NCBI GenBank assembly: GCA_000969725.1
Contig: JXSR01S032431.1
Reading direction: 5' to 3' (one strand)
Source of the DNA: Ophiothrix spiculata
Taxonomy: Eukaryota > Echinodermata > Ophiuroidea > Amphilepidida > Ophiotrichidae
DNA length: 28,618 bases
Below the pieces are notes generated by a model. That model saw nothing but the letters and a program-made list of their open reading frames with translations, had not been told where the DNA came from and searched no databases. Below, piece after piece: positions 1 through 10,830 of this stretch. Position 1 is the first letter of the stretch. Every line of letters starts with the position of its first letter. A program made the position numbers and the translations under genes.

Positions 1-159
1 GGAAAACAAATGTTTGGAAAAACCTCCTTTTCCTTGATTTTGTTTTTTCGATTTTCACACTTGCATTGAAAACAAAGAAACCGGCTATTGTGAGTGTTTT
101 TCATGATTTTGATACGAAACGAAAATAAGAAAAACGATTTTTCGGTCATATACACGGAC
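1..159. other. Unassigned AT-rich left edge
   Basis: No gene or repeat is recognised. The homology between unit 1 and unit 2 fades out here, exactly where the first exon would be expected by comparison with 5066-5257. I cannot find a copy of that exon in this stretch, so it was lost, replaced or diverged beyond reading by eye. Confidence 0.4.
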
Positions 160-1724
160 CATATATCCCAATGTGAGTCTTATCAAGGATGATTTAAAAG
201 GTGTTTGAAAATCAAATTTTAAATTCCACCATTACTATGTTATATAAGTAAGGTACAAAGAAAAGGACTTCCTCAGAAAACATTTGATACCACAGTTTCA
301 CACTTCCATCATATATATTTCACCACTTGGTATATGATCTCCCTTTGAGTCGAGCTCTCAGTTGAGACTCGCGTTGAAATCAATTCCATTGAACGCTTTA
401 TATACTGGCATCTGTTGTCAAAACCATGGAGACTGACAATATACGGTTAAATTCTTTATCACAAGTGAAGATTATTGCGCACGACTTTAGATACCACTAC
501 GTGAGCATGTTTTTATGTTCCTTGTTTCCGTGTTATTAACTTTAAGCTTTATATCATAAACAAAATTCCCCAGGGCGAAATAGCACTGAAAATTTAAGTG
601 ACATAAACACAGAGTGGCGAACACATACAAAAATTTGACTTAAAACATATCCGTGAAGTACCATCGTTTAATGCTGCCAAAAGCTATTTCCTATGTTGAG
701 TAAAGTATATAAAGTAACACTTATACTACGCTTAGATTTCTCCTGCAAGTTATTTTCGTGGTCATTATTTGGGTGCTTTTTATATAGCTAGTAGAACAGT
801 GTACTTAAATATCCATCCATTTACAGATCAAATTGGTATGAAGTTGATGTAAAAGTATGTTAAAGTAAATACCAAAGAATCTTTCATATATTAGTCACGA
901 TACAACCATAACGTTTTATTCCATCAGAGATATCCCTGTAGAAATTTCTCTTACGGAATACTAATATAAGTATTTTCACAGCAATGGCATTCCTTTAACA
1001 TAAATGGGTGCATTATTCATGTGAGGATACTATGACAGCACTCACATAGCTTTCAAACAAATCTTACAGCATTCAACACGTTTAATATAGAGAAAATATT
1101 CCTTATCCAAATCAAAATTACAACAATATTCGAATCCAAGAAAGACACATGGAGTACGCCTACAGCAAATATTCTCAAAACATTTATCCATTCACTTCAC
1201 ACATGTACCTTTAACTTTTTAGAGATTAACCCTAATGTGACGTTGCTCGAGAAAGTCAGCAGTACCAAGTGAGTTAGTATACGCAGGGAATTTCCCGATA
1301 TTTTGTGTGAGGAGTGATGGCGTAGTTAAACTATATTACCTACTTTGCGTGTATTTTAAGTTTTGTTCCTTAAATGTGTCGGATAAATAATGGATAACTG
1401 AATAACATTGTACCTAAATCTTTGATGTCAGATACACGATCAATGCTTTAATACGTTTTCTGAAGTATCCTCTACCTAAAGGTATCATTTTAGATGCAGA
1501 CATTCCTACTCGAGACAAAACGATACCGACAACAACACTTGTTTACTTCAAGACACTGTTTATTTTGCCCATGGTTACAATTGTATCAAATTAAATGCAA
1601 CAGTGACAAACTGGTACAATCGGAAGGACATCATAGAGCAGACAAATATCATATCACTTTCAGACAGATCTTTCTTCAGGCGAATGATGCGGACAAATAC
1701 GGCTATTACTTGACCGAATTGAGA
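160..1724. repeat. Duplicon block F, copy 1 (unit 1)
   Basis: This block is the counterpart of 5290-7050 and 19890-23060 in the same orientation. Shared landmarks are CTATGTTATATAA near 235, CACTTGGTATA near 325, TGTTGTCAAAACCAT near 415, ACAAGTGAAGATTATTG near 461, ATATCATAAACAAA near 551, AATGCTGCCAA near 671 and TACTCGAGACAAAACGAT near 1508. Reading frames inside it are not conserved between the copies, so it is treated as non-coding 5' flank of the exon block. It ends where a foldback element has inserted at 1725. Confidence 0.75.
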
Positions 1725-2158
1725 TATACCACGTGTATCAAAAAAAAACTGTGCACGTATTAAAACTGATTTTGACCTTGATAAAAGTACCAAATCATAA
1801 TTTTTTTGTTATTGTAGTAAAGCAAATTTAATAAGCTTTCAAATGCAGAAAAATGATGGAAATCGGATGAAAAATAAAAAAATATATGACCAATTTTGTA
1901 AGTACGTCTCTTTTTCTTCCATTCCCATAGGATTTACACAGTTAAGCAATATCACAATTACGGGTTATGGCATTATGATAAAAGCTAAAAGTACTCACAA
2001 AATTGGTCATATCTTTTTTATTTTTCATCCGATTTCTATAATTTTTTCTGCGTTTGAAAGCTTATTTAATCTGCTTTACTACAATAACAAGAAAATTATG
2101 ATTTTGGTCAAAATCAGTTTTAATCTGTGCACAATTTTTTTTTGATACACGTGGTATA
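1725..2158. mobile_element. Long-arm foldback MITE in unit 1
   Basis: The element is a near-palindrome of 434 bp. The left arm (1725-1905) and right arm (1991-2158) are reverse complements over about 170 bp with few mismatches. Both ends read TATACCACGTGTATC inward, and matched internal landmarks include AAACTGATTTTGACC, AAGCTTTCAAA and GACCAATTTTGT. The unique loop is about 85 bp. The ends lie at TA dinucleotides, which fits a TA target duplication as in Tc1/mariner-type elements, but the superfamily is not proven. The sister copy in unit 2 lacks the palindrome near 7020. It encodes nothing; the open frame through it only crosses the hairpin. Confidence 0.85.
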
Positions 2159-2689
2159 CTAGCTTTTGACAAATAACACGATACCTAACTCAATTACTTC
2201 AATAATGATTACATTTTTAATATATTTGAATAAGGGAAAATGCCAAATCTTTGCATCAAATGGTACATTGTTTTATTGCCTTATTCATGCAAAGATACAA
2301 AGGATTGGTGGTTGAAATCCTTATATTTTAATCAAGATATAAGCGATAAGAGATATATCTTTGTTTGTATTTTTGTATATATGTTTGCTTAAGAAAATAT
2401 AATTAGTTGGTGTTATGTGCAACCTTGTAATTTGCTTGGGATTTTTTTATTAATTAGGAATTGGTAGTGTATCATATTATGAATTACATATTATGATTTG
2501 TAGCTTTTAATTATGTAATAATAAATTCATGAATAACAATGTATAATGTAGGTTTAAGATATGATTATTATCGACTCTTGAATATAGTAACTCAGGGATA
2601 TGGTATAATCATTGCTTGTCTATATCTTTTAATTTGATATCGATACCTGGTTAGATTAGACCTCCTTCAGCTCCTGTATGACCGTAAAA
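2159..2689. repeat. Duplicon block G and remnant of X, copy 1
   Basis: The stretch at about 2287-2370 matches 7174-7255: TACAAAGGATTGGT, then TGAAATC, then AATCAAGAT and GATAAGA. The part around 2560-2630 (AACTCAGG, ATAATCATTGCTTG) resembles the X segment near 8140 and 10570. No gene is visible. The order is the same as in unit 2, but X is much shorter here. Confidence 0.5.
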
Positions 2690-2900
2690 GTTGAGAATAT
2701 GATCATTATTGTTTGATTTTTAAAATCAATACCATGTTGAAAGATGTCTTTAACTGACAACATTGCCCATAGCTTCCCAAATAATCAAGTAGTATATATA
2801 TATTGAATTATCAGGTTACAATACCAATGTCCCTTAACCACTGTGCTGGAAGTGACGGAAAGGAAATACAGAATTAACAGGGGTTCACAAAATTGCCTGT
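2690..2900. repeat. Duplicon block H, copy 1
   Basis: This block matches 9470-9700 and, more weakly, 24060-24300. Shared landmarks are AAAATCAATACCATGTTGA, CATAGC followed by TTCCAAAT, a TATATTGAATTATCAGGTTAC-like stretch and AAAGGAAATACA. It carries no conserved reading frame. Confidence 0.65.
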
Positions 2901-3157
2901 AAAACATTCTTGTTTCAAATAAAATGGCTAGACAAAAGGATATGGCAGAATGATGAAGCATTTTGCAAAAAAACAAAAAAAAACCAAGAAACATCCCGGT
3001 GTAGCAGGAAAGTAAGTCCCCCGTTCTTATTGTCCGGGTTGTACAATAAAGTATAGGCTAACAACTCTCAAGCACAATTAGTTTCACGCTTTATTCTGTT
3101 ATAGTCTATGGAAGGCGGAATACCATTTCAGGGGGACTACGATTACTTTCACACCAG

Positions 3158-3553
3158 CTACAATAGCCCCAATGGACTCTACTTTTTGATCTCTACTGAA
3201 GTAAAAGACCAGAGGAAACGTAAGGTTTCTGCAAGTAATTATGATAAGCATAATAATAGTTGCTTATTAACACAATCACAAATAAAATTTTAAGAGATGC
3301 ATCAATTAGATACTAGACTGACCTTTTCAAAGCTTTCTGAAGACCAAATTTAAGGTTGCCTTGGTTAAAGGGCTGCCAAGGCCATATGCTTTAAGCTGTG
3401 AGTACCATCCTTGCTGTGTTAATGGATCAAAGATGTACCTATCATATTTTCTTCATATCATCTTCACAGACTTAGAGTTATTTGAGCTATGATCAAAAGT
3501 TTCTCTAGGGGCCACAATAGCTCCAATGCCACAATAGCCCCAGTCTCCCCTAG
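3158..3553. repeat. Possible dispersed repeat with CAATAGCCCC motifs
   Basis: The motif CTACAATAGCCCCAATGG (3158-3175) recurs as CCACAATAGCTCCAATG and CCACAATAGCCCCAGTC at 3512-3545. The latter pair is enclosed by CTAGGGG (3505-3511) and its complement CCCCTAG (3547-3553). This suggests an old mobile element or one edge of it. No target duplication or second full terminal repeat could be fixed, so the borders are tentative. Confidence 0.35.
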
Positions 3554-3689
3554 ATTCAAAATGGTTCCATTATTGCTTCACGTATATTGAAGTATTATTC
3601 ATTCACATCGCGTTTATATAGCTTCAAAGTAAAATTACGCCTCTTGGATTAGTTGATTACAGAACAAAGAAATGGTTGTGACACAGCTT

Positions 3690-5065
3690 GCATCAAACAT
3701 TCATGTTCCTTTTCCCCGAATACTAAAACTTAATAAGCTAAGAACTCAGATTACAAAAAAATAGGTCGGGTCTCTGATAATGGCCTGCAGTATAACTTTA
3801 CATCAATATGCAACAGTATTCCCGTTTCTGTTAAATTAAACGGACGTAAATACTTTGCAATTTCCGTATTCTTTTACTCCATCATTTTCCGATAGGAATT
3901 CTGTATTTGCCTTTATTTGACATCGTATATTCATTAAACATTTTTGCCTAAAAACCTTATATACTGGTTTAATAGATCTTACAAATATAAACTGAAGTAA
4001 ACATTGTCCAAAGTTTGAAAAGTGCTCTTAACGACAAGTCAGAGATGCTAGATTTTCTCATATTGACAGACGTCGACTGATTAAATAACGAGGTGACGTT
4101 AAAGTCTTACAACCAAAAATGCTCAGAAATTCTCTATTCAAATTCATTTTTTAACTATTAAAACTTAATCTAATTTAGTGTCGCAGCATGAGTCAAACAA
4201 TATTATTTATTTATTGTTCTGTAAGTTTTTAAACTACAAATGCAAATTGTTATTTTGCGTATAAACATTCGAACACTGCAAAAAGATTACAGAGAAAATT
4301 ACTGTAAATAACTCATTAGCGCAAAATAGTGACAAAAACATATGGCATGTCGTTACATTTCAGACAAACCTCAGGTTAACGATCTGCAGGTTGATTACAA
4401 AAATGTTGGAATTACGTAATGATGTAATCGTTAATGTCAAGGCTTTCTGATTGCCATCGCATCAGCATATCTGTTAATCGTCTCTACATTCACTATTCAC
4501 TACAAAATGTACTGCTTATTGATAATTGTTTGATACTTTCCACGGTAATTTATCCAATATATGATACTACGTATATTATTTTGGAAACAGAATTAAAATT
4601 TTTCTCTGTACTAAACTTGGTCGTTAATGGATGGTTCTTAGAATTCCTCGTTTTTCTGGTAAAATACTGCACGCCAGTTACATTTAATCTAGCACTTTAA
4701 AATATCAACCAACACATTGAGAATACGTATTAACATGTTTAAATCTTCTCCCGGTAAACAAAATGCTTCTAGGATGGCCTTGTAAGGTTTTCCTCTAGGG
4801 AGTTCATGGTATGAAATTGAAAGGTTAATTTTCCTTGAAATCAGATAAAAGTACATACTACTTGAAGTCTCCCAAAACATCCATAATATTTGAAGTCTTA
4901 TTCTAAACCATCGATATTATTTTTTAATAATTATTTAGCTCATGTAGTGTGGAACCTGCTGTAAATCGGCAAAAGGATTTGTTATGTCATTTTTATACAG
5001 TGATATGCTAGTAAAACTTATTATTAATCGTAGTGCAAAATTTAATTAACTTATTCTCTTCTTAC
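3690..5065 (-). repeat. Duplicon block I, copy for unit 2; candidate first-intron sequence
   Basis: This lies directly downstream, on the minus strand, of the exon at 5066-5257, so it would be its first intron. The part at 3690-3990 matches 27165-27560 (TTGCATCAAA, TTCATGTT, AGAACTC, TATAACTTTACA, GTTTCTGTTA). The part at 4340-4920 matches 15690-16430 (GGAATTACGTAATGAT, CTACTTGAAGT, AAAACATCC, TGAAGTCTTATT). Short reading frames in it are not shared between copies. No second exon was recognised. Confidence 0.55.
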
Positions 5066-5257
5066 CTGATTTTGATGTCGAACCTTAACTTTATGCTGGT
5101 GTACCAATCCAACGTCTTCTCTGTCCATACGAGGTGCAAAAGGAGACAGGGTCTGATCCTTTGATATTACCAATACAAGGAATGGAGCAAAAGACATGAA
5201 AAGAATAATTCCTACAGCAAACTGAAGCACTCGTTTGCGGCGTCGTAACAATGCCAT
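5066..5257 (-). CDS. First coding exon of an unidentified type II membrane protein
   Basis: The exon encodes 64 residues. Residues 1-9 (MALLRRRKR) are a basic cytoplasmic tail. Residues 10-31 are one hydrophobic segment without charged residues, acting as an uncleaved signal anchor. Residues 32-64 are a polar, proline- and histidine-containing stem. This plan is usual for Golgi glycosyltransferases and sulfotransferases, but no catalytic part is present, so the family is not assigned. The start at 5257 has A at -3 and G at +4; an upstream in-frame ATG at 5281 has a poor context and would add a second hydrophobic run. The exon ends with CAG before GTAAGA (donor at 5065), a consensus phase-0 donor. 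A decayed copy lies at 18607-18725. The next exon must lie left of this position and was not found in the window. Confidence 0.6.
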
Positions 5258-5340
5258 TGTAGAGGCAATTAATAATACCATAAATATTCCAATGTGATAC
5301 TTCCAAAGTTTTTTCAAATTTGAAATTCACATCTACTATG

Positions 5341-5348
5341 TTATATAA
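5341..5348 (-). promoter_or_regulatory. Candidate TATA box of the type II protein exon
   Basis: TTATATAA lies 84 bp upstream of the chosen ATG on the minus strand, which would place a transcription start roughly 30 bp downstream and leave a short 5' untranslated region. The same octamer is kept in unit 1 at 240-247 within otherwise diverged flank. In unit 3 the equivalent spot is interrupted by a 1-kb repeat. The octamer is its own complement and the region is AT-rich, so chance is possible. Confidence 0.3.
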
Positions 5349-5758
5349 AGGTACAAAGACAAGAACATATCAGAAATCATTCGATACTAGATAAGATTCC
5401 ATACTTCCTTCTTATATTATTCCACCACTTGGTATACTAATTCCCTCTGAGGCGAGCTCTTAGTTGAAACTTGTATACTGAAATCAATTTCATTGATTTG
5501 CATGCTAGCCTCTGTTGTCAAAACCATAGAGACTGACAATCTTTGGTATAAATCCATTATTACAAGTGAAGATTATTGTACATGATTTCAGATACCACTG
5601 CGTCAGCATGTTTTCATGTTTCTTATTTCCGTGTGTATTAACGTTAAGCTAGTCATATCATAAACAAACCTCCCAAGGGCAAAGAAGCAGTGAAAGTTTA
5701 AGTATAGAGTGGCGTATACATACGTAATTTTGAGTTAACACATATTTCTGAATCATCA

Positions 5759-5998
5759 CCATTGAATGCTGCCAATTGAGATTTCTATACGGCTGACATG
5801 ATTGATGTATGTCAAAGCAAACACGTTTAGGCGCAGCTTCTCTAGACTTCTTAGCTCTTCTTGTTCTTCTATCCTGAAATACTTATTGAGATATTCACAT
5901 TCAATAAAACAGAAGTCCTCACTGTATTGATTATGTGCTTTTTTTGACAAATCAAGTTCTATTAACCACTGGGTTACGTGGAACAGACGTTCTGTTTA
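5759..5998 (-). pseudogene. Coding-like fragment of unknown origin inside block F copy 2
   Basis: An open minus-strand frame of about 80 codons has ordinary, non-repetitive protein-like composition. It includes the stretch HVTQWLIELDLSKKAH and a charged, possibly helical part IEEQEELRSLEKLRLN. There is no ATG near its beginning. Most of it coincides with the roughly 200 bases that are extra in this copy compared with 160-1724 and 19890-23060, so it probably arrived as an insertion carrying a piece of another gene or element. An acceptor-like sequence ending in AAACAG sits near 5998. I do not recognise the family. It could also be a chance open frame. Confidence 0.3.
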
Positions 5999-7173
5999 AA
6001 GTTTTGAGGACTGGTGACGCTTCGCCTTAGATATCTCATACAACTTTTCCGTGGTCAGTTTTTTTTTTGTCTTTATATAGCTTGTCAGTACATCCACTTA
6101 TAGTACAAATCGTGTAAAGTTGATATGTGTTGAAAACTAAATTCCAACGTTTACTAAATGTATTAGTTAATACACAAACAGAACGCTTTATTCCGTTAGA
6201 AATTTTCCCGTAAAAGCCTCTGTTTCAAAATATTTATGGAAATATTATTTCCACACAACTAATTAATTCCTCTAACACAAATTGGTGCATGATTCATGTG
6301 CGGATATTATGACAGCATTCATGATCCTTATGACATATTTTATAATACAAAGGTACATTTCAACAAATTTTACAGCTTTCAACACGCTAGATATAGAGAC
6401 AATATTCAATATCCATGATATCCAAATAGAATTGCAACGTTACCCGAATCCAAAAAAGACATATCGATTGCGCCACATGCCTACAACAAATGTTCCCGAT
6501 ACATTATCCGTCCCGTTTTGCTTTTCACATTTACCGATAAAGCCAACTGTAACATTGCTCATGGAAGTCAGCAGTACCAAGTGAGTGAGAATCAGCAGGG
6601 AATTTCCCAATATTTAGTATGAGGAGTGATGGCGTAGTTAAACTATATTACTTACCTTGCGTGTGTTATACGTTTTGTACCTATAATGTAAAAATATATA
6701 AAAAAATAATGCATAACTCAATAACATTGTATCTAAAAATTTCATGTCAGAAATATCACCAATGCTTTAAAAAGTTTTCTAGATATCCACTACCTCCAGG
6801 TATCATGCCTACTCGAGACAAAACGATACAGACAAGAACACTTGTTTACCTCCAGAATAACATATTTATTTTGCCCTTGGTTACCAATGTATCATTTAAG
6901 AAAGAGTAGCAAACAAATCTGATGGCCATCATAGGGTAAACAGGTATCATATCTCATTCAGACAGATCTTTCTTCAGGCGAATGTTGTGGACAGCTCTGG
7001 CTATTACTTGACCAAGTAGAGATAACAAATACTTGTGATAATTACTGTGACATCTAAGTCCATGCCTGTCTAAGTCACTGACTTCAAATAACTTCTAATA
7101 ACAGTACATGTATATATTTTATTAGAGTAAATTTGTATCAAATAATGACTTTTTCATTTATATTACCTTAATC

Positions 7174-7255
7174 AAAACATACAAAGGATTGGTCATTGAA
7201 ATCATTCTATTTGAATCAAGATTTGACGATAAGATATCAATTTTTGGTTGTTTGG
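7174..7255. repeat. Duplicon block G, copy 2
   Basis: Matches 2287-2370 in unit 1 (ATACAAAGGATTGGT, TGAAATCATTCTAT, AATCAAGAT, GATAAGATAT). It is non-coding and lies between blocks F and X, as in unit 1. Confidence 0.55.
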
Positions 7256-7320
7256 TCTTTTTTTGTTTTTTGTTATGTTTTGTTTGTTTGTTGTTTGTTT
7301 ATTTTATCTTTTGACAACAA
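7253..7320. repeat. T-rich (TTTG)n-like low-complexity tract
   Basis: The run is made of TTTTG and TTTG units (TTTTGTTTGTTTGTTGTTTG) and ends in CAACAAACAAAAATA. It has no function visible in the sequence and marks a slippage-prone spot after block G. Confidence 0.7.
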
Positions 7321-7414
7321 ACAAAAATATATATAGTTAAGTACAGTTCAGCATGGTGGCATGTGATAAATTGAGGTTAAGTATAAAGTATATATATATT
7401 TAATCCTTTTCTAG

Positions 7415-9070
7415 AGTCATGGATGTGGCTAACATTAAACGAAACGATCACGTCATGCAGTTTTATGTTTAAATATAAGGTATATTTTAATGGTATGTTC
7501 AACCGTTGGATATGTTATTTGGGGGAATAAAAACAATTATTTGTATAAACTTAAACAACTGGTACTTTATCATTTTAGGACTTACAATGATTTATAATGT
7601 TTTAACAATATAACCATGAACTTATGAATTATAAGTTGTGTACGAGAGAATACTTATTTAAGGGTAAATAACTTCGACTTCTCATGAAAATGCGAATCAA
7701 AAATGATTTAAATCATTAAAAGATAATTTCCACTGCATCTGTGAGGACTCGAACCACATCTTCTGGCGCAGGTCAGCAATGTATTGCGAAGCTCGGGAAT
7801 ATCCAATCAGCCAACTGGGTAGACTTGGCATCGATAAATAAAATACTATTATAAAATTTTGAGGTTTCAGTTAAAAATGCGTTAACAATTTGTAAGTAAT
7901 CTGTTGACGGCACTTTAAAAATGTATGCAAGTAAAATCATTCGTAAAGGTTCATGTCTGATCTTGAGACTCAACTCATTTATGCAAGAAGTGTAAACATT
8001 ACATTCCTCAGTCTAGGTTATTGAAAAGGATTGTAGCTTTAACAATTATTTTAATCATAAGCTGCAAAAGTAGAAAATCATATTTTTATGTAATAAATCC
8101 AAGTAGTCATCTAACTATCGTGTATTAATAATGAGTACAGCAACTCAGGTATCTCAGATAGATAAGATTATTAATCACTACTTGCCTTAATTGTGCACAG
8201 TTGAATATTCAGGATATCCAGGGATTTGTTATTTACTTACCGAGGAATCCAAACAACAAGGGATTCAAGGCATAATAGAATTTAGAATTATGGAATCAGA
8301 AATATAAGAAATTGGAAATCTATATCATAGTGAAACATATATTATCATTGAGAAATCTGTTTTTTACATCGCACAGTTGTACTATATTTTGTAGAACATA
8401 GTGCTTTTGTAATCACTTTAAAATGTAAATTGGCAATGTGCTTTAAAAATGTAATATCATATTTTCAAATGACATGCGAGTTAAGGATACTTTTCATTAT
8501 GCTCACTTCTATGGCACTGATCTACTTGTTTTACTTTATCTAAATTGGGCTTGGACTAAAATGTACATTTAAGCTTATACTAAAACAAATACTATATCAT
8601 ATTGCTATCAGATATTAAGTTGTGGTTAACTACTTTTCATCCAGTCCGTGCAGGCACATCCACCACATCTCACATGTCTACAAACCACAATTTACCACAT
8701 CTAATCCTTCCCACCCAAAACAGCCCACATATATAATAGTTATAAGTAACAGGCTTTTATTTTCAATCAGATAAAGCGATTTTGATGTTCAAAACTGCCT
8801 GCAGTAAATTCTCTTTTCATACGAAAATGAAAAACGGTCACTCTGTCCATCCAATACACATCAAGGGTCCTTTACAATTTCCTTGTCAACTGAAACTTAA
8901 TACAATAAATCACCAGGGAAATCAGAAGAGAACCGAAATTAAGTTACATTTAGTCAGATTACATCTATTCTCCCCACATGATGCACGGCGGAATAGATTT
9001 AAATATCTGAATTTTGTATCTACTATCTATAATATAGCAATAATGTCACCAGTGATCTTCGTTACTTGAG
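7415..9070. repeat. Block X, tandem copy 1
   Basis: This matches 10225-12800 in direct orientation. Anchors are TCATGGATGTG (7418 and 10223), CCAGGGAT.TGTTATTTACTTACC (8218) against the like stretch at 10613, CATACGAAAATGA with GGAAATCAGAAGAGAACCGA, and ATATCTGAATTTTG (9004 and 12736). The distance between anchors drops from about 2.8 to 2.4 kb, explained by extra sequence in this copy that includes a SINE-like head. An open frame at 8782-9069 is not preserved in copy 2, so no gene is called. Confidence 0.65.
7735..7830 (-). mobile_element. tRNA-derived SINE head
   Basis: On the minus strand a perfect RNA polymerase III B box, GGTTCGAGTCC (7745-7755), follows an A-box-like TGGCTGATTGG (7803-7813), 58 bp apart. 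The T-arm around the B box has four of five pairs, but the flanking stem halves do not pair, so this is not a working tRNA. It falls in the stretch where X copy 1 is about 400 bp longer than copy 2, which fits an insertion. The 3' body and tail of the SINE were not delimited. Confidence 0.5.
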
Positions 9071-9469
9071 AAACAAGTTGATAGCAATTTAGTAGTAAGG
9101 ATGACAGCTAAATTCTATAGAAACTATGTCTTTCCATCCTGAATAATTATTGCTTCTTTATATTTATTGAATTCTACAAGCTCGACATGCATAAAATTGT
9201 ATAAGTGTGATATCTTTTGCTACTTTTGATAACTTGCTCTAAAGTTACACGAATTATGTCACTACTGCCTATGCGGTCTCTTTGGTTAAATATAAAGAAC
9301 ATTATTTTTTAGTTTACAATGTTTTCATTAAATCCAACATTGATTTGATATTATATAACCTATTACGAAGAATGTACAACTAACCAGAACGCTGCTCTTA
9401 ATAGAATAAGATATTTATACTTAATGTAACTTGAGAAGAATTTTTAGATAACTATAATAATCAGATATG

Positions 9470-9700
9470 AAAGGTGTTAACGCTATTCAAGGAGGTGCAT
9501 TTTGACTTTATAAGTTTAGAATATGATATGATTGCTTTATTTGAAAATCAATACCATGTTGACATACTCGCAACCTTGCTCATAGCATTCCAAATACTCA
9601 TATATTATATTGCATTATCAGGTTACTTCGCGTCAATACCAATGACCACTTCACCAATATGCTTGAAATGAGCTAAAGGAAATACAACATTTACGGGTTA
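9470..9700. repeat. Duplicon block H, copy 2
   Basis: Matches 2690-2900 and 24060-24300 (AAAATCAATACCATGTTGA, TAGCATTCCAAAT, TTATCAGGTTAC, CAATACCAATG, AAAGGAAATACA). A 65-codon open frame crosses it but is broken in the other copies, so it is regarded as non-coding. Confidence 0.65.
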
Positions 9701-10220
9701 GGGCGTTCACAATATTATCTTTAACCTGAAGAGAAAGCCTCGATATGTTTTTAATAATCCATGTTTTTTCATTATGATATTGTGAAATAACAGTTTGGCG
9801 ATTCAATGAAATATTTGGTCAAAATAAATAATCGGTAAAATATAGCTGTATTACTTGTCATCAGATGTAAACGTTTTACATTTCTAAAGGAACGATAAAT
9901 ATTTAACTATTAGATAACTTTTGATAGATAGGTAGCTTGCAAACCAGGTCATCCATTTTATGGTGATCAAGTAAATAAATTGTTAATGTAACTCTTCAAC
10001 CTCTTTTTATTTAGCCTGGTTTAACTTTTTGCCCTATTTAGCTGTTCTCTGATTTCTTGTGTAATCCGGAAAGAAGTGCGTGTATAAATAGTCTTTAGAG
10101 AAAACAGGTTTAAGAACTTTGGACATTAAAGGAAAACCACATGGAGTTTCACAATTATTTCATTCAAGTGTTTCTTCCTTTAAGTCAAATATAAACGAAA
10201 AATGTTTATTCATTGTTTGG
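9701..10220. other. Unassigned AT-rich spacer
   Basis: I see no coding frame, terminal inverted repeat or match to other parts of the window. It separates block H copy 2 from the second X copy. Confidence 0.4.
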
Positions 10221-10444
10221 AATCATGGATGTGAGTTACAATATAAAACTAAATAGTCACACTGCATCCAATTTTCCTTTGAATATAAACTAAATTTTAT
10301 ATCATGTTCAACCTGGTGGTTTGCTATTATTGTAAATAAAAGTGTTTGTTTGATTTTATCCCTATTCCACATTAGAAGTTATGTTAACATATTGAAAAGA
10401 TAGTTTATCTATTAATAATTTACAATGACTTATCGCTTTAGATT

Positions 10445-10830
10445 AATTTATGTTTAAAAGAGGTAGAGTCATATATCGTACAGTAGCACATTTTCGTATG
10501 GTAATCGTAACATAAATCTTAAAATATGAGCATAATGAGCTTTTTAAACAATAATAAGTACAATAACTCAAGTCTTCAAGGCGCTGTACGATTGATAATC
10601 ATTACTTGCTATCCAGGGATCAGTTATTTACTTACCAGGAAAACCAAATAACATTTTAACACAGTCGGCAAATTGTGCGAATCGGGGCATTAAGGAAATA
10701 TTACAATTAGTATATCAAAAATGAATAATTTTGAAATCTAATTTTGATTAAACACATTTTTTATCGGCGAGAAATCAGGTTTTTATGTTAAGTGTTATTA
10801 CGCTATTTATATACTTTAAAAGTAGTGGAA
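10445..10830 (+). repeat. Left arm of a large inverted repeat
   Basis: This segment of X copy 2 pairs with 13105-13470 in opposite orientation. The best stretch runs from GATTGATAATCATTACTT through ATCCAGGGATCAGTTATTTA and AACACAGTCGGCAAATTGTG to TTTTTATCGGCGAGAAATC, and looks about 90 percent identical at its centre. The direct copy near 8150-8370 is much more diverged. Confidence 0.75.

Larger units (their letters stand above)
5290..7050. repeat. Duplicon block F, copy 2 (unit 2)
   Basis: This is the upstream flank of the exon at 5066-5257 and matches 160-1724 along its length, with the same landmarks (CACTTGGTATACTAA, TGTTGTCAAAACCAT, ACAAGTGAAGATTATTG, TACTCGAGACAAAACGAT, TTCTTCAGGCGAATG). 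It carries about 200 extra bases at roughly 5820-6040 that copies 1 and 3 lack. Several open frames cross it, but none is conserved in the other copies. Confidence 0.75.

Noticed and set aside
1843-2145. A 100-codon open frame
   Set aside because: It runs through the long palindrome at 1725-2158 and exists because the arms lack stops in this frame; its content is low-complexity.
6282-6909. Two open frames of about 100 codons in block F copy 2
   Set aside because: The same positions in copies 1 and 3 have stops and frame-changing gaps; the composition is that of AT-rich non-coding DNA.
7735-7830. A tRNA gene on the minus strand
   Set aside because: The B box is perfect, but the acceptor stem halves do not pair and the A to B spacing is long, so a SINE head is the better reading.
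8782-9069. A 95-codon open frame inside X copy 1
   Set aside because: The matching part of X copy 2 (12340-12790) does not keep the frame and contains an insertion, and there is no ATG-led conserved protein.
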